Under the pieces are notes generated by a model, which was not told where the DNA came from, made no database searches, and worked only from the letters and a program-made list of their open reading frames with translations. Below are positions 16,746 through 28,946 of a stretch of 64,000 nucleotides of DNA, piece after piece (the first letter of the stretch is position 1; each line of letters starts with the position of its first letter). The DNA is from Pseudomonas palleroniana (GTDB lineage Bacteria > Pseudomonadota > Gammaproteobacteria > Pseudomonadales > Pseudomonadaceae). A program made the position numbers and the translations under genes. The stretch covers positions 1 through 64,000 of the forward strand of contig NZ_PYWX01000064.1 in the NCBI RefSeq assembly GCF_003031675.1, read 5' to 3'.

Positions 16746-17651
16746 TCAGGCCAGGTTCTGCTCAGTCAACCGCTGCACCGCCAAACGCCGATAGTGGGAC
16801 GGGGTCATGCCCTTGAGCTGCTGAAAGCGTCGGTTGAAGTTGGAGATGTTGTTGAAGCCGGATTCAAAACATACATCCGTCACCGCTTTATCGCCGTCGG
16901 CCAGCAGTTCGCAGGATTTGCTGATGCGCAGTCGATTGACGAATTCGATAAACGTGCGCCCGGTGGCCTGTTTGAAGACTCGTGAAAAATAGGTCGGCTT
17001 CATCCCCAGGTAGTCCGCCACTTCTTCCAGCGGCAGCTCGCGTGCGTAGTGGGCAAAGATATAGTCCACCGCGCGGTTGGTGCGGTCGATGCTGTGTTCA
17101 TCCGCCAGTTGCGGGGTGGTGACGCCCGAGAGCAACTGGTAGTCCTCGCAGGCGCTGAGCACCTCCAGCAGGATGAAGAAGTGCCCCAGGCGCGCCATGC
17201 CCTGGGCGTCTTCGATACGTTGCATCAAGGTCATGGCTTGGGCGATGGTCTTTTTGCAGCGAAATTCGATGCCGTACTGTGCCCGCTCCAACAGCGGCGC
17301 CAAGGTCTTGAGTTCGGTAAAGATCTGGCTGCCGTTCTCCAGCAACTCATCGGTGAAATTCACCAGCATGTCGCGCTTGGGCACCACCTCGTCTTCCTCC
17401 ACCTGGCTGATCCAGTTGTGGGGCAGGTTAGGGCCGGTGAGGAACAGGCTTTCCGGGTAGAAATTGCCGATATAGTCCCCGATAAACACCTTGCCGGAGC
17501 TGGCGACGATCAGGTGCAGCTCGTATTCCTTGTGGAAGTGCCAGCGCACCAGGGGGCAGGGGAAACCATGCTGGCGATAGATGATGGACAGGCCGTTGTG
17601 GTCGTCCATCAGCTCGTAGGAAGGGTCGGTGATTCGCGTTGCTCGGGTCAT
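16746..17651 (-). CDS. mtlR: AraC-family activator of the mannitol operon
   Basis: A 301-residue AraC/XylS regulator. The N-terminal cupin-like sensing domain includes the FHKEYELHLI segment (about 39-48). The C-terminal double helix-turn-helix covers about 195-295, with MKPTYFSRVFKQATG and the FNNISNFNRRFQQLKGMTPSHYRR signature region. It activates mtlE transcription in response to mannitol, arabitol or sorbitol. It lies just upstream of mtlE in the same orientation, and the operator sits in the gap between them. Confidence 0.95.
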   Translation of the reverse strand: MTRATRITDPSYELMDDHNGLSIIYRQHGFPCPLVRWHFHKEYELHLIVASSGKVFIGDYIGNFYPESLFLTGPNLPHNWISQVEEDEVVPKRDMLVNFTDELLENGSQIFTELKTLAPLLERAQYGIEFRCKKTIAQAMTLMQRIEDAQGMARLGHFFILLEVLSACEDYQLLSGVTTPQLADEHSIDRTNRAVDYIFAHYARELPLEEVADYLGMKPTYFSRVFKQATGRTFIEFVNRLRISKSCELLADGDKAVTDVCFESGFNNISNFNRRFQQLKGMTPSHYRRLAVQRLTEQNLA

Positions 17652-17723
17652 GCTGCCGTCGCTTTATTGTGGTTGCTGCGTAGGATAATGCCCCGTTGCA
17701 TGCAACCTCGCCAGCCTCGGCGT

Positions 17724-19013
17724 TTAAGGCAGGCGGTTTTTTGCCTCAATCCACTGGGACATGTACTGGGTGCTTTTATGGGCATGGTGACGCAGCATGC
17801 TGCCGGTGAAGTTATCCCGTCGATGGGCCGCAAGCCGGCTGCGGCACTCCTCCAGGCACGCCACCAACGCCGGGCCGTGGACGTTCTGATCATAGCGCCG
17901 GGCCAGTAGCTGGCGGCCGTTTTCCTGGGCCTGGGTCCAGCGCTCGCGGTCTTGATACAACGCCACGGCCGCCGCAGCCAGGGCGGATGCACTCTGCTCG
18001 ATCATGCCGGGCCAGGGTTGCTCGTCGCCCATGGCTTCGGCGCCGATCGGCGTGGTGATGTTCGGGGTGCCGCAAAGCATGGCATCCGCCAGTTTGCCTT
18101 TGATGCCGGCACCGAAGCGCAAGGGCGCCAGGCAGATACGCGCTGCGGTCATCACCTGCAAGGCGTCTTCGGCCCAGTTCATCACATGGAAACCCTGGGC
18201 TGGGTTGTGCAGGGCCGTGGCTTTGGGCGGGGTGTAGGCGCCGTAGATATGCAGCTGGACGCCGGGCAATTGCTGGCGGATCAGCGGCCAGAGGCTGTTT
18301 TTCATCCAGAGCACCGCATCCCAGTTCGGGGCGTGGCGGAAGTTGCCGATGCTGAGGAAGTGCGCACGGTCTTCAAAGGGCGCAAAGGGCTCGGTAGGGG
18401 GCGCCATCATCAGCGGGCACCAATGGAGCAGGGCCGCCGGCACCTTGAACTGCTCGGTGAGCAGGCGGATTTCCAGGTCGGAGATCATCAGGCTGATGTC
18501 ACAGCGGTAAATCGCGGCGATCTCGCGCTTGGCCAGGTCGGTGTCGGCCATGCATTGGAATGCCGGTTGCAAATCGGCGCAGAACAGGGCGCTGAAGTCA
18601 TCACCGTCGGGGTCAGCCTTGAGATGCTCCTTGAGGCGCTGATGGCGCGCATCGCGCAGGCTTTGCAGGTCTGAGGTTTCCAGTACGCGCAGGGCATCCG
18701 GGCAGCATTTTTCCACGCGCCAGCCGAACTGTTCTTCCATCATGAAACGGTCGAACAGCACGATATCCGGGGCCAGTTCGCGGATAAAGTCATCGAAACT
18801 GCTGTTATTGAGTTCGATGGCGCGTTCGGCAATGCCCAGTGCCGGCAGGTCGGCCTTATGTTCGCCAATGGTGGCGGGGCTACTGAAGGTAATGTCCCAA
18901 CCTTGTGTAAGAAAGCTCTCCAGGATCTGCATCATATGCCCGCCTGCGGCAGAAGAACGGGGTTCCGGCCAGACGTAACCAATGACCAGGACTTTGGTGG
19001 CGGGCTGATTCAT
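17724..19013 (-). CDS. Glycosyltransferase, GT4-like (GT-B fold)
   Basis: A 429-residue protein. The start MNQPATKVLVIGYVWPEPRSSAAGGHMMQILESF has the N-terminal Rossmann strand and Gly-rich loop of GT-B enzymes. The C-terminal half has the nucleotide-sugar region GAGIKGKLADAMLCGTP (donor-binding loop and E/D position). Start: ATG 19013 with AAGGA ten bases upstream; the 13-codon extension to 19052 is discarded. No membrane segment or nearby polysaccharide genes, so the acceptor is unknown. Nothing links it to the mannitol genes beyond position. Confidence 0.75.
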   Translation of the reverse strand: MNQPATKVLVIGYVWPEPRSSAAGGHMMQILESFLTQGWDITFSSPATIGEHKADLPALGIAERAIELNNSSFDDFIRELAPDIVLFDRFMMEEQFGWRVEKCCPDALRVLETSDLQSLRDARHQRLKEHLKADPDGDDFSALFCADLQPAFQCMADTDLAKREIAAIYRCDISLMISDLEIRLLTEQFKVPAALLHWCPLMMAPPTEPFAPFEDRAHFLSIGNFRHAPNWDAVLWMKNSLWPLIRQQLPGVQLHIYGAYTPPKATALHNPAQGFHVMNWAEDALQVMTAARICLAPLRFGAGIKGKLADAMLCGTPNITTPIGAEAMGDEQPWPGMIEQSASALAAAAVALYQDRERWTQAQENGRQLLARRYDQNVHGPALVACLEECRSRLAAHRRDNFTGSMLRHHAHKSTQYMSQWIEAKNRLP

Positions 19014-19169
19014 CAACGACGAGTTCCTTGAGGGGCGGGCGAAAGCGCGCAATTAAACCACAACGGCACGACATGACAATTTGTGTACGGCGGTAGGTAG
19101 CGACGGGACTTTGTGGTTAACTTCCGCCTCTCGAATTCGTTTCAATAAACCAGCATAAGGATTCTGTTC

Positions 19170-19670
19170 ATGGCTCAAGTCACCCTTCGTGGTAACCCTG
19201 TGCAAGTTGAAGGCGAACTGCCGCAAGTCGGCTCCCAGGCCCCAGACTTCACCCTGACTGCCGCTGACCTGTCGGACGCCACCCTGGCGACCTTCGCCGG
19301 CAAGCGCAAAGTGCTGAATATCTTCCCAAGCGTCGACACGCCGACCTGCGCGACTTCGGTGCGCAAGTTCAACGCCCAGGCCAATGACCTGAGCAACGCT
19401 GTCGTGCTGTGCATCTCCTCGGACCTGCCATTCGCCCAAGCGCGTTTTTGCGGTTCCGAAGGCCTGGAAAACGTGAAGAACCTGTCGGACTTCCGCAGCG
19501 CTGCGTTCTCCGAAGACTACGGCGTAAACATCGTTGATGGCCCGCTGCGCAGCCTGACCGCGCGTGCCGTGGTGGTACTGGACGAAAACAACAACGTGCT
19601 GCACAGCGAGCTGGTTTCCGAAATCGGCCAGGAACCGAACTACGAAGCAGCCCTGGCTGTTTTGAAGTAA
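19170..19670 (+). CDS. tpx: Thiol peroxidase (Tpx, atypical 2-Cys peroxiredoxin)
   Basis: A 166-residue peroxiredoxin that reduces hydrogen and alkyl peroxides using thioredoxin. Peroxidatic Cys60 lies in SVDTPTC and resolving Cys94 in RFCGSEG, matching E. coli Cys61 and Cys95. The AAGGA ribosome binding site is well placed. It is a single-gene unit ending in a canonical terminator. Confidence 0.97.
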   Translation: MAQVTLRGNPVQVEGELPQVGSQAPDFTLTAADLSDATLATFAGKRKVLNIFPSVDTPTCATSVRKFNAQANDLSNAVVLCISSDLPFAQARFCGSEGLENVKNLSDFRSAAFSEDYGVNIVDGPLRSLTARAVVVLDENNNVLHSELVSEIGQEPNYEAALAVLK

Positions 19671-19723
19671 CTGTTTCTGCGCGTGACTGTCGTTTTGCAG
19701 TAACACGCGTGATGCATGCTTGC

Positions 19724-19749
19724 GGCCTGGCCTAGTCCAGGCCGTTTTT
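19724..19749 (+). terminator. Rho-independent terminator of tpx
   Basis: Stem GGCCTGG (19724-19730) with CCAGGCC (19737-19743), loop CCTAGT, followed by GTTTTTATTT. It lies 54 bp past the stop. Confidence 0.9.
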
Positions 19750-19901
19750 ATTTGCGTCTCAGATGCTTAGCGAAATAGCGGGCCGACTAAGCTCAGAAGT
19801 TAAAACTTGTAAGTCCAAGGTAAATAGCCGGTAAAGGCGCTTTTCTTAATGCGCCCCAGTGCTTATCTTTCAGCCTCCCAAAGAAGAAGCTCTCGCGCCC
19901 A

Positions 19902-21209
19902 ATGGTTGATCAATCCATGCAATCCTCCCCCCGTAAGTCCCGCCGTTGGTTGTTCGGCCTGTTTGTGCTGCTGGTCATCGCCGGCCTGTGCTGGAAGTTC
20001 TGGCCTGGCAGCAGCCACAAGGACGCCGCCGCACCGAAGTCGGAAGGCCGCGCCGGCAAGTCGGGGATGATGCGGCCGGGCTTTGGCGGCTCCACCGGCC
20101 CGATCCCGGTGCGCGTGGCACCGGCGGTGCAAGGGGAGTTCCCGGTGTACTACAAGGCATTGGGCACGGTCACCGCCCTCAATACCATCAATGTACGCAG
20201 CCGGGTGGGCGGTGAGTTGGTGAAGATCGCCTTTGAAGAAGGGCAGATGGTCAAGGCCGGCGACCTTTTGGCGGAAATCGACCCGCGCAGTTACCAGAAC
20301 GCCTTGCTCCAGGCCCAGGGCACGCTGTTGCAGAACCAGGCCCAGTTGAAAAACGCCCAGGTCGATGTGCAGCGTTATCGCGACTTGTATGCCCAGGACA
20401 GTATTGCCAAGCAAACCCTGGACACTGCCGAAGCGCTGGTCCTGCAATACCAGGGCACGGTCAAGACCAACCAGGGCGCGGTAGACGACGCCAAACTCAA
20501 CCTCGAATTCACCAAGATCCGCGCCCCCATCAGTGGGCGAGTGGGCTTGCGTCAGGTCGACGTGGGCAACCTGGTGTCCGCCAATGACACCACCTTCCTT
20601 GCAGTGATCACTCAAACCCAGCCGATCAGCGTGGTCTTCACCCTGCCGGAAAACACCCTCGACACCGTGCTCGCCCGCTTTCACGCCGGCAACAAGTTGC
20701 CCGTGGAAGCCTGGGACCGTGGCGACGTAAAGAAACAGGCCGTCGGTGTGTTGCAGAGCCTCGACAACCAGATCGACGTCACCACCGGCACCCTGAAGTT
20801 CAAGGCGCGCTTCGATAACAAGGATCAGGCGCTGTTCCCCAACCAGTTCGTCAATGTGCACCTGCTGGCCGACACCCTGCACAATGTGGTGTTGGCACCG
20901 TCCGCCGCGATCCAGTTCGGCAATAACGGCACCTTTGTCTACAAGCTCGACGGCGACAAGAAGGTCAAGATGCAGCCGTTGGTGGTCGGTGATTCCGATG
21001 GCGACAACACGGTGATCAAGGAAGGTCTGGTCGCCGGTGACCGTGTGGTGCTGGAAGGCACCGACCGCTTGAAGGATGGCAGCGAAATCGAAGTGGTCAA
21101 CGACAGTAGCGAAGTGCCGACCACCCCGACCGAGCACCTGCAAGGCAAACCCGCGGCAAAAGAGAAGACCGGTGCTGACGCCGGCAAGGCGCAAAAGGTC
21201 GGTTCATGA
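19902..21209 (+). CDS. muxA: RND efflux periplasmic adaptor (MuxA/MdtA type)
   Basis: A 435-residue membrane fusion protein. One N-terminal membrane anchor (about 14-31) is followed by a biotinyl-lipoyl/hairpin region and a beta-barrel. The [21 protein letters not shown] region is typical of MdtA/MuxA. It bridges two RND pumps (MuxB, MuxC) and outer-membrane channel OpmB. In P. aeruginosa this system exports novobiocin, aztreonam and macrolides among others. It overlaps muxB by ATGA. The ATG at 19902 lacks a clear ribosome binding site and another ATG lies five codons on, so the exact start is uncertain. Confidence 0.93.
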   Translation: MVDQSMQSSPRKSRRWLFGLFVLLVIAGLCWKFWPGSSHKDAAAPKSEGRAGKSGMMRPGFGGSTGPIPVRVAPAVQGEFPVYYKALGTVTALNTINVRSRVGGELVKIAFEEGQMVKAGDLLAEIDPRSYQNALLQAQGTLLQNQAQLKNAQVDVQRYRDLYAQDSIAKQTLDTAEALVLQYQGTVKTNQGAVDDAKLNLEFTKIRAPISGRVGLRQVDVGNLVSANDTTFLAVITQTQPISVVFTLPENTLDTVLARFHAGNKLPVEAWDRGDVKKQAVGVLQSLDNQIDVTTGTLKFKARFDNKDQALFPNQFVNVHLLADTLHNVVLAPSAAIQFGNNGTFVYKLDGDKKVKMQPLVVGDSDGDNTVIKEGLVAGDRVVLEGTDRLKDGSEIEVVNDSSEVPTTPTEHLQGKPAAKEKTGADAGKAQKVGS

Positions 21210-24200
21210 ACCTGTCGCGGCTGTTTATCCTTCGCCCGGTCGCCACCACCCTGAGCATGCTGGCCATTGTCCTGGCCGGCATCATCGCTTATCGCTTGCT
21301 GCCGGTATCGGCACTGCCCCAGGTGGACTACCCGACCATCCGGGTGATGACCCTGTACCCCGGCGCCAGCCCGGACGTGATGACCAGCGCCGTCACCGCG
21401 CCCCTGGAGCGCCAGTTCGGCCAGATGCCCGGCCTGACCCAAATGGCATCCACCAGCTCCGGCGGCGCGTCGGTGCTGACCCTGCGTTTCAACCTCGACA
21501 TCAATATGGATGTCGCCGAGCAGCAGGTACAGGCCGCGATCAACGCCGCCACCAACCTGCTGCCCAAGGATCTGCCGGCACCGCCGGTGTACAACAAGGT
21601 CAACCCGGCGGACACTCCGGTACTGACCCTGGCCATCACCTCCAAGACCATGTTGCTGCCCAAGCTCAATGACCTGGTCGATACACGCATGGCGCAGAAA
21701 ATCGCGCAGATCAGCGGCGTCGGCATGGTCAGCATCGCCGGTGGCCAGCGCCAGGCCGTGCGCATCAAGGTCAACCCTGAAGCGCTGGCGGCCAACGGGT
21801 TGAACCTGTCGGACGTGCGCACCCTGATCGCCGCGTCCAACGTCAACCAGCCCAAGGGTAACTTCGACGGGCCGACCCGTGTGTCGATGCTCGACGCCAA
21901 CGACCAGTTGGTCTCACCGCAGCAATATGCCGAACTGATCCTGGCCTACAACAAGGGCGCGCCGCTGCGCCTGAAAGACGTGGCACAGATCGTCGACGGC
22001 GCCGAAAACGAGCGTCTGGCCGCCTGGGCCAACGAAAACCAGGCCGTGCTGTTGAATATCCAGCGCCAGCCGGGCGCCAACGTGATCGAAGTGGTGGACC
22101 GCATCAAGGCGCTGTTGCCGAGCATCACCGACAACCTGCCGGCCGGCCTCGATGTGACGGTGCTGACCGACCGCACCCAGACCATCCGTGCCTCCGTCAC
22201 CGACGTGCAACATGAACTGCTCATCGCCATTGCCTTGGTGGTAATGGTGACCTTCCTGTTCCTGCGTCGTTTCAGCGCCACGATCATTCCGTCGATCGCC
22301 GTGCCGCTGTCGCTGGTCGGCACCTTTGGCGTGATGTACCTGGCGGGTTTCTCCATCAACAACCTGACGCTGATGGCCCTGACCATCGCCACCGGTTTCG
22401 TGGTGGATGATGCGATCGTGATGCTGGAGAACATTTCGCGTTATATCGAGGAGGGCGAGACGCCACTGGCGGCGGCACTCAAGGGCGCCAAGCAGATCGG
22501 CTTCACCCTGGTCTCCCTGACCCTGTCGCTGATCGCGGTACTGATTCCGCTGCTGTTCATGGCCGATGTGGTCGGGCGGCTGTTCCGTGAATTCGCCATT
22601 ACCCTGGCGGTGGCGATCCTGATTTCCCTGGTGGTGTCCCTGACCCTCACGCCGATGATGTGCGCACGTCTGCTCAAGCGCGAACCCAAGGAAGCCGAGC
22701 AGGGCCGCTTCTACAAGGCCAGCGGCGCCTGGATCGACTGGCTGATCGAAGCCTATGGGCGCAAATTGCAGTGGGTGCTCAAGCATCAACCGCTGACCTT
22801 GCTGGTGGCCGTCGCCACCCTGGGCTTGACGGTATTCCTGTACCTGGTGGTGCCCAAGGGTTTCTTCCCGGTGCAGGACACCGGCGTGATCCAGGGGATT
22901 TCCGAGGCGCCGCAGTCGATTTCCTTTGCGGCCATGAGCCAGCGCCAGCAGGAGTTGGCCAAGATCATCCTGGCTGACCCGGCGGTGCAAAGCCTGTCGT
23001 CCTACATTGGCGTAGATGGCGACAACGCCACCCTCAACAGCGGCCGCTTGCTGATCAACCTCAAGCCCCATGGGCAGCGCAACTTGAGCGCGGCCCAGGT
23101 GATTACCCGCCTGCAACCGCAAATCGACAAGCTGGTGGGGATCCGCCTCTTCATGCAGCCGGTGCAGGATCTGACTATCGAAGACCGCGTCAGCCGCACG
23201 CAATACCAGTTCAGCATGTCCTCACCGGACGCCGAGCTGCTGGCGCTGTGGAGTGACAAACTGGTGCACGCTCTCAGCCAGCTGCCGGAGCTTACCGACG
23301 TCGCCAGTGACCTGCAGGACAAGGGTTTGCAGGTGTTCCTGGTGATCGACCGCGATGCGGCCTCGCGCCTGGGCGTCAGCGTGTCGACCATCACCGATGC
23401 GCTCTACGATGCGTTCGGCCAGCGGCAGATCTCCACCATCTACACCCAGGCCAGCCAATACCGCGTGGTCTTGCAGGCCCAGTCCGGTGAAACCCTGGGC
23501 CCGGCGGCGCTGAACCAGATCCACGTGAAAACCACCGACGGCGGCCAGGTGCGGCTGTCGAGCCTGGCCCATGTGGAACAGCGCCAGGCCCAACTGGCGA
23601 TTGCCCACATCGGCCAGTTCCCGGCGGTGATGATGTCGTTCAACCTGGCCCCTGGCGTCGCGTTGGGCAAAGGCGTGGAGCTGATCAACCAGACCCAGAA
23701 GGACATCGGCATGCCGATCGGCGTGCAGACCCAGTTCCAGGGGGCGGCCCAGGCCTTCGAAGCGTCACTGTCGAGCACCTTGCTGCTGATCCTGGCGGCG
23801 GTGGTCACCATGTATATCGTGCTGGGCGTGCTGTACGAGAGCTACATTCACCCGATCACCATCCTGTCGACCTTGCCGTCCGCCGCCGTGGGGGCTTTGC
23901 TGGCGTTGCTGCTCAGCGGCAATGACCTGGGCATGATCGCGATCATCGGCATCATCCTGCTGATCGGTATCGTGAAAAAGAACGCGATCATGATGATCGA
24001 CTTCGCCCTCGACGCCGAACGCAACCAGGGCCTGGACCCGCAGACGGCGATCTATCAGGCGGCGCTCTTGCGTTTCCGGCCGATCCTGATGACCACCCTG
24101 GCCGCGTTGTTCGGCGCGGTGCCGCTGATGCTGGCCACCGGCTCCGGTGCGGAGTTGCGCCAGCCGCTCGGGCTGGTGATGGTCGGTGGTTTGCTGGTGA

Positions 24201-24307
24201 GCCAGGTCCTGACCCTGTTCACCACGCCGGTGATCTACCTGTACTTCGACCGCCTTGGCCGTCGTTGGCGCAAAGAGCCGCAAAGCCTGGAGCCGGTTGA
24301 GTCATGA
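21206..24307 (+). CDS. muxB: RND efflux transporter subunit MuxB (MdtB type)
   Basis: A 1033-residue HAE1-family RND pump with twelve membrane helices and two large periplasmic loops. N-terminal [16 protein letters not shown] and the proton-relay helix with [14 protein letters not shown] (Asp-Asp pair) are intact. A duplicated C-terminal half ends at YFDRLGRRW. In MdtBC-type systems two different RND subunits form a heterotrimer, consistent with muxC next door. ATGA overlaps at both ends imply tight coupling. Confidence 0.94.
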   Translation: MNLSRLFILRPVATTLSMLAIVLAGIIAYRLLPVSALPQVDYPTIRVMTLYPGASPDVMTSAVTAPLERQFGQMPGLTQMASTSSGGASVLTLRFNLDINMDVAEQQVQAAINAATNLLPKDLPAPPVYNKVNPADTPVLTLAITSKTMLLPKLNDLVDTRMAQKIAQISGVGMVSIAGGQRQAVRIKVNPEALAANGLNLSDVRTLIAASNVNQPKGNFDGPTRVSMLDANDQLVSPQQYAELILAYNKGAPLRLKDVAQIVDGAENERLAAWANENQAVLLNIQRQPGANVIEVVDRIKALLPSITDNLPAGLDVTVLTDRTQTIRASVTDVQHELLIAIALVVMVTFLFLRRFSATIIPSIAVPLSLVGTFGVMYLAGFSINNLTLMALTIATGFVVDDAIVMLENISRYIEEGETPLAAALKGAKQIGFTLVSLTLSLIAVLIPLLFMADVVGRLFREFAITLAVAILISLVVSLTLTPMMCARLLKREPKEAEQGRFYKASGAWIDWLIEAYGRKLQWVLKHQPLTLLVAVATLGLTVFLYLVVPKGFFPVQDTGVIQGISEAPQSISFAAMSQRQQELAKIILADPAVQSLSSYIGVDGDNATLNSGRLLINLKPHGQRNLSAAQVITRLQPQIDKLVGIRLFMQPVQDLTIEDRVSRTQYQFSMSSPDAELLALWSDKLVHALSQLPELTDVASDLQDKGLQVFLVIDRDAASRLGVSVSTITDALYDAFGQRQISTIYTQASQYRVVLQAQSGETLGPAALNQIHVKTTDGGQVRLSSLAHVEQRQAQLAIAHIGQFPAVMMSFNLAPGVALGKGVELINQTQKDIGMPIGVQTQFQGAAQAFEASLSSTLLLILAAVVTMYIVLGVLYESYIHPITILSTLPSAAVGALLALLLSGNDLGMIAIIGIILLIGIVKKNAIMMIDFALDAERNQGLDPQTAIYQAALLRFRPILMTTLAALFGAVPLMLATGSGAELRQPLGLVMVGGLLVSQVLTLFTTPVIYLYFDRLGRRWRKEPQSLEPVES

Positions 24308-27300
24308 ACCTGTCCGGACCTTTCATCCTCAGGCCGGTCGCTACCATGCTGCTGAGCCTGGCGATCCTGTTGCTGGGCGGCGTGAGTTTCAACCTGTTAC
24401 CGGTGTCGCCGCTGCCGCAGATCGATTTCCCGGTGATCGTGGTGTCGGCCAGCTTGCCCGGTGCCAGCCCCGAGGTGATGGCATCGACCGTGGCGACGCC
24501 GCTGGAGCGTTCGTTCGGCGCGATTGCCGGCATTACCACCATGAGCAGTTCGTCGAGCCAGGGCTCTACGCGGGTGATCCTCGCATTCGACTCCGGGCGT
24601 GATATCAACGGCGCCGCACGGGAAGTCCAGGCGGCGATCAACGCCTCGCGCAATCTGCTGCCCAGCGGCATGCGCAGCATGCCGACCTACAAGAAGATCA
24701 ACCCGTCGCAGGCACCGATCATGGTGCTGTCGCTGACCTCCGATGTGCTGCAAAAGGGCGAGCTGTACGACCTGGCTTCGACCATCCTGTCCCAGAGCCT
24801 GTCCCAGGTGCCGGGTGTGGGCGAAGTGCAGATCGGTGGCAGCTCCCTGCCTGCGGTGCGTATCGAGCTTGAGCCCAAGGCCCTCGACCAGTATGGCGTG
24901 GCCCTGGATGACGTGCGCAACACCATCGCCAATGCCAACCAGCGCCGGCCCAAGGGCTCCCTGGAAGACAGCGAACGCAACTGGCAGATCCAGGCCAACG
25001 ACCAGTTGGAAAAGGCCAAGGACTACGAACCGCTGCTGATCCGCTACCAGAACGGTGCTGCCTTGCGCCTGGGCGATGTGGCCAAGATCAGCGATGGCGT
25101 GGAAGACCGCTACAACAGCGGCTTCTTCAACAATGATGCGGCGGTGCTGTTGGTGATCAACCGCCAGTCCGGCGCGAACATCATCGAGACGGTGCGCCAG
25201 ATCAAGGCCCAGTTGCCGGCCTTGCAAGCGGTGCTGCCGTCCAGCGTCAAGCTCAACCTGGCCATGGACCGCTCGCCGGTGATCACCGCCACCCTGCATG
25301 AAGCCGAGATGACCTTGCTGATTGCGGTGGCCCTGGTGGTGCTGGTGGTGTACCTGTTCCTGGGTAACTTCCGCGCCTCGCTGATCCCGACCCTGGCGGT
25401 GCCGGTGTCGTTGGTGGGGACCTTTGCGGTGATGTACCTGTTCGGCTTTTCGCTGAACAATTTCTCGCTGATGGCGTTGATCCTGGCCACCGGGCTGGTG
25501 GTGGACGATGCCATTGTGGTGCTGGAGAACATCTCCCGGCATATCGACGACGGCGTGCCGCCGATGAAGGCGGCCTACCTGGGCGCCCAGGAAGTCGGCT
25601 TTACGTTATTGTCGATGAACGTGTCGCTGGTGGCGGTGTTCCTGTCCATCCTGTTTATGGGCGGTATCGTCACCAGCCTGTTCCGTGAGTTTTCCATCAC
25701 CTTGTCCTCGGCGATCATCGTCTCGCTGGTTGTGTCGCTGACCTTGACCCCGATGCTCTGCGCCCGTTGGCTCAAGCCCCATGTCAAAGGGCACATGACC
25801 GGTTTGCAGCGCTGGAGCCAGCGGGTCAACGACCGCATGGTCGCGGCGTATGCCACCAGCCTGGACTGGGTGTTGCGTCATCGGCGCCTCACACTGCTGA
25901 GCCTGTTGATCACCGTGGGGGTCAACATTGCGCTGTACGTGGTCGTGCCCAAGACCTTCATGCCGCAGCAGGACACCGGCCAGTTGATCGGGTTTGTGCG
26001 CGGTGACGACGGGCTTTCGTTCGGCGTGATGCAGCCGAAGATGGAAACCTTCCGCAAGGCCATCCTCAAGGACCCGGCCGTGCTCAGCGTGGCCGGGTTT
26101 ATCGGCGGCAACAACGGTACCAATAACGCGGTGATGCTGGTGCGCCTCAAGCCCATTGCCGAGCGCAAGATCTCGGCCCAGGCGGTCATCGAGCGTTTGC
26201 GCAAGGATGTACCGTTGGTGCCGGGCGGGCGCCTGTTCCTGATGGCCGACCAGGACCTGCAATTTGGCGGCAGCCGTGACCAGAGCAGTGCGCAGTATTC
26301 CTACATCCTGCAAAGCGGGGATCTGGCCGCGTTGCGCACGTGGTTTCCGAAAGTGGTGGCGGCGTTCCACTCACTGCCGGAACTGACGGCCATCGACGCC
26401 CGTGAAGGCCGTGGCGCCGCACAGGTGACATTGATCGTCGACCGCGACCAGGCCAAGCGCCTGGGCATCGACATGAGCATGGTCACGGCGGTGCTGAATA
26501 ACGCTTACAGCCAGCGGCAGATTTCCACCATCTACGACAGCCTCAACCAGTATCAGGTGGTGATGGAGGTCAACCCGAAATATGCCCAGGACCCGATCAC
26601 CCTCAATCAGATGCAGGTGATCACCTCCACGGGTGCGCGGGTGCCGTTGTCCACCATCGCTCATTACGAAAACAGCCTGGCCGCCGATACCGTGCGGCAC
26701 GAGGGCCAGTTCGCCTCGGAAAACATCGCCTTCGACCTGGCGCCTGGCGTGACGGTGGAGCAGGGCACTGCCGCCATCGAACGAGCGGTGGCCAAGGTCG
26801 GTTTGCCGGAAGATGTGATCGCCAAGATGGCCGGCACGGCCGATGCGTTTGCGGCGACCCAGAAGGGCCAGCCGTTCATGATCCTCGGCGCGTTGGTGGC
26901 GGTGTACCTGGTGTTGGGCATTCTGTATGAAAGCTACATTCACCCTCTGACGATCCTGTCGACCTTGCCGTCGGCGGGGGTGGGCGCATTGCTCTCCATC
27001 TACCTGCTGGGCGGCGAGTTCAGCCTGATCTCCTTGCTGGGGCTGTTCCTGTTGATCGGGGTGGTGAAGAAAAACGCGATCCTGATGATCGACCTGGCCC
27101 TGCAACTGGAACGTCATGACGGCATGAGCCCGCTGGAATCGATTCGCAGCGCCTGCCTGTTGCGCCTGCGGCCGATCCTGATGACCACGCTGGCCGCCAT
27201 CCTCGGTGCCTTGCCGTTGCTGCTCGGCGCCGGCGATGGTGCGGAAATGCGCCAGCCTCTGGGCCTGACGATCATCGGCGGGCTGGTGTTCAGCCAGATC

Positions 27301-27411
27301 CTGACCCTTTACACCACTCCGGTGGTCTACCTCTATCTCGACCGCGCGCGCCACCGTTTCAACGCCTGGCGCGGCGTGCGTACCGATGCTGCCTTGGACA
27401 CTGCGCTATGA
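24304..27411 (+). CDS. muxC: RND efflux transporter subunit MuxC (MdtC type)
   Basis: A 1035-residue RND pump paralogous to MuxB. Proton-relay Asp pair is in [15 protein letters not shown] and the second-half [20 protein letters not shown] is conserved. It is expected to assemble with MuxB and MuxA. Start overlaps the muxB stop by ATGA, and the 3' end overlaps opmB the same way. Confidence 0.94.
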   Translation: MNLSGPFILRPVATMLLSLAILLLGGVSFNLLPVSPLPQIDFPVIVVSASLPGASPEVMASTVATPLERSFGAIAGITTMSSSSSQGSTRVILAFDSGRDINGAAREVQAAINASRNLLPSGMRSMPTYKKINPSQAPIMVLSLTSDVLQKGELYDLASTILSQSLSQVPGVGEVQIGGSSLPAVRIELEPKALDQYGVALDDVRNTIANANQRRPKGSLEDSERNWQIQANDQLEKAKDYEPLLIRYQNGAALRLGDVAKISDGVEDRYNSGFFNNDAAVLLVINRQSGANIIETVRQIKAQLPALQAVLPSSVKLNLAMDRSPVITATLHEAEMTLLIAVALVVLVVYLFLGNFRASLIPTLAVPVSLVGTFAVMYLFGFSLNNFSLMALILATGLVVDDAIVVLENISRHIDDGVPPMKAAYLGAQEVGFTLLSMNVSLVAVFLSILFMGGIVTSLFREFSITLSSAIIVSLVVSLTLTPMLCARWLKPHVKGHMTGLQRWSQRVNDRMVAAYATSLDWVLRHRRLTLLSLLITVGVNIALYVVVPKTFMPQQDTGQLIGFVRGDDGLSFGVMQPKMETFRKAILKDPAVLSVAGFIGGNNGTNNAVMLVRLKPIAERKISAQAVIERLRKDVPLVPGGRLFLMADQDLQFGGSRDQSSAQYSYILQSGDLAALRTWFPKVVAAFHSLPELTAIDAREGRGAAQVTLIVDRDQAKRLGIDMSMVTAVLNNAYSQRQISTIYDSLNQYQVVMEVNPKYAQDPITLNQMQVITSTGARVPLSTIAHYENSLAADTVRHEGQFASENIAFDLAPGVTVEQGTAAIERAVAKVGLPEDVIAKMAGTADAFAATQKGQPFMILGALVAVYLVLGILYESYIHPLTILSTLPSAGVGALLSIYLLGGEFSLISLLGLFLLIGVVKKNAILMIDLALQLERHDGMSPLESIRSACLLRLRPILMTTLAAILGALPLLLGAGDGAEMRQPLGLTIIGGLVFSQILTLYTTPVVYLYLDRARHRFNAWRGVRTDAALDTAL

Positions 27412-28883
27412 CCGATTCAACCTTTGCCCAATTGGCCATGAGCATGCCCCGTGGTTCCCGCCTGGCCGGCCTGGTGCTCTGCGGCGCTTTGCTCAGCGCC
27501 TGTGCCATCGGCCCGGACTACAAGCGCCCGGACGTTGCCGAGCCCGCGCAATTCAAGCAAGCCCAGGGCTGGCGCCAGGCGACCCCCAGCGACGCCCTGG
27601 CCCGTGGGGCCTGGTGGGAGTTGTACGGTGATCGCCAACTGAATGAACTGGTGGAACGCCTGAATAATTCCAACCAGACCGTGGCCCAGGCCGAAGCGCG
27701 CTTTCGCCAGGCCCAGGCCCAGGTGCGCAGCGCCCGTGGGGCGTTTTTCCCCACGGTTGACTTGAGCGTCGGGAAAACCCGCGCCAGCCAGGGCACCGGC
27801 AGCAGCAGCGCCAGCCTCAGCAGCTCCAGCAGCGGCATCCGCGACACCCTCAACGCCCAACTGGGGGTGAGCTGGGAGGCGGATGTGTGGGGCAAGCTGC
27901 GCCGTGGCCTGGAGGCCAACGAAGCCACCGCCGAGGCCAGCTCGGCGGACCTGGCGGCGATGCGTTTGAGCCAGCAGTCAGAGCTGGTGCAGGACTACCT
28001 GCAACTGCGCGTCATGGATGAACAGACCCGCCTGTTGCAAGCCACGCTGGAGACTTACCAGCGCTCGCTGAAAATGACCGAAAACCAATACCGCGCCGGT
28101 GTGTCGGACAAGGCGGCCATCGCCCAGGCGCAAACCCAGCTCAAGACCACCCAGGCCAGCCTGATCGATCTGATCTGGCAGCGCGCGCAGCTGGAAAATG
28201 CCATCGCCGTATTGATCGGCGAAGCTCCGGCCAACTTCAACCTGGCGGTGAGCAAGAGCATTCCGACGCTGCCGCAGGTGCCGGTCAGCGTGCCTTCACA
28301 GTTGCTTGAGCGTCGCCCGGACATTGCCTCCGCCGAACGTTCGGTAATCGCTGCCAACGCCAATATCGGTGTGGCCAAAGCCGCTTATTACCCGGATTTG
28401 ACGTTAAGTCTGGCGGGCGGTTATTCCAGCAGCACCTATGCTGACTGGATCAGCCTGCCGAACCGCTTCTGGTCGGTGGGGCCGAAACTGGCCATGACTC
28501 TGTTGGATGGCGGCCAGCGCTCGGCGGAAGTCGACCGTACCATGGCCTCTTATGATGAGACCGTGGCCAAGTATCGCCAGACGGTGCTCGATGGTTTCCG
28601 TGAAGTTGAAAACTACATGGTGCAGTTGAAGGTGCTGGAAGATGAGGCGGTAGTCAGCAACGAAGCGCTGCAATCGGCCCGCGAATCGCTGCGCTTGACC
28701 GAGAACCAGTACAAGGCGGGGCTGATTGGTTATCTGGATGTGGTCACGGTGCAGGCGACAGCCTTGAGTAATGAACGCACCGTGTTGACCTTGCTGCAGA
28801 CTCGGCTGGTGGCGAGTGTGCAGTTGATAGCGGCGTTGGGCGGGGGATGGGATGGGCATACGTCGGCAGAGGGCAAGGACTGA
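27408..28883 (+). CDS. opmB: Outer-membrane efflux lipoprotein OpmB
   Basis: A 491-residue TolC/OprM-family channel. A lipoprotein signal ends in LLSAC with lipidated Cys32, followed by AIGPDYKRP as in OprM-type proteins. Two repeats of the alpha-barrel region follow (AEARFRQAQAQVRSARGAFFP and QYKAGLIGYLDVV are landmarks). The signal starts later than usual; Met11 or Met13 would give a more typical lipoprotein signal, but the ATGA coupling favours the ATG at 27408. Confidence 0.93.
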   Translation: MTDSTFAQLAMSMPRGSRLAGLVLCGALLSACAIGPDYKRPDVAEPAQFKQAQGWRQATPSDALARGAWWELYGDRQLNELVERLNNSNQTVAQAEARFRQAQAQVRSARGAFFPTVDLSVGKTRASQGTGSSSASLSSSSSGIRDTLNAQLGVSWEADVWGKLRRGLEANEATAEASSADLAAMRLSQQSELVQDYLQLRVMDEQTRLLQATLETYQRSLKMTENQYRAGVSDKAAIAQAQTQLKTTQASLIDLIWQRAQLENAIAVLIGEAPANFNLAVSKSIPTLPQVPVSVPSQLLERRPDIASAERSVIAANANIGVAKAAYYPDLTLSLAGGYSSSTYADWISLPNRFWSVGPKLAMTLLDGGQRSAEVDRTMASYDETVAKYRQTVLDGFREVENYMVQLKVLEDEAVVSNEALQSARESLRLTENQYKAGLIGYLDVVTVQATALSNERTVLTLLQTRLVASVQLIAALGGGWDGHTSAEGKD

Positions 28884-28907
28884 TAGGGGGCGAACCGTTG
28901 TTGCGGT

Positions 28908-28933
28908 GCCGGGGCCCCGGCGGCCGGCTTTTT
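28908..28933 (+). terminator. Candidate terminator of muxABC-opmB
   Basis: A GC-only stem region GCCGGGGCCCCGGC (28908-28921) is followed by GGCCGGC and TTTTT (28929-28933), 25 bp after the stop. Several alternative pairings exist, so the exact stem is unclear, but a GC-rich hairpin followed by a T-run fits a terminator. Confidence 0.55.
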
Positions 28934-28946
28934 GGAGCGACTGGAA

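Noticed and set aside
19780-19901. Hairpin GGCGC/GCGCC before muxA as a regulatory leader
   Set aside because: Only a 5-bp stem with a 10-base loop, which is not distinguishable from chance.
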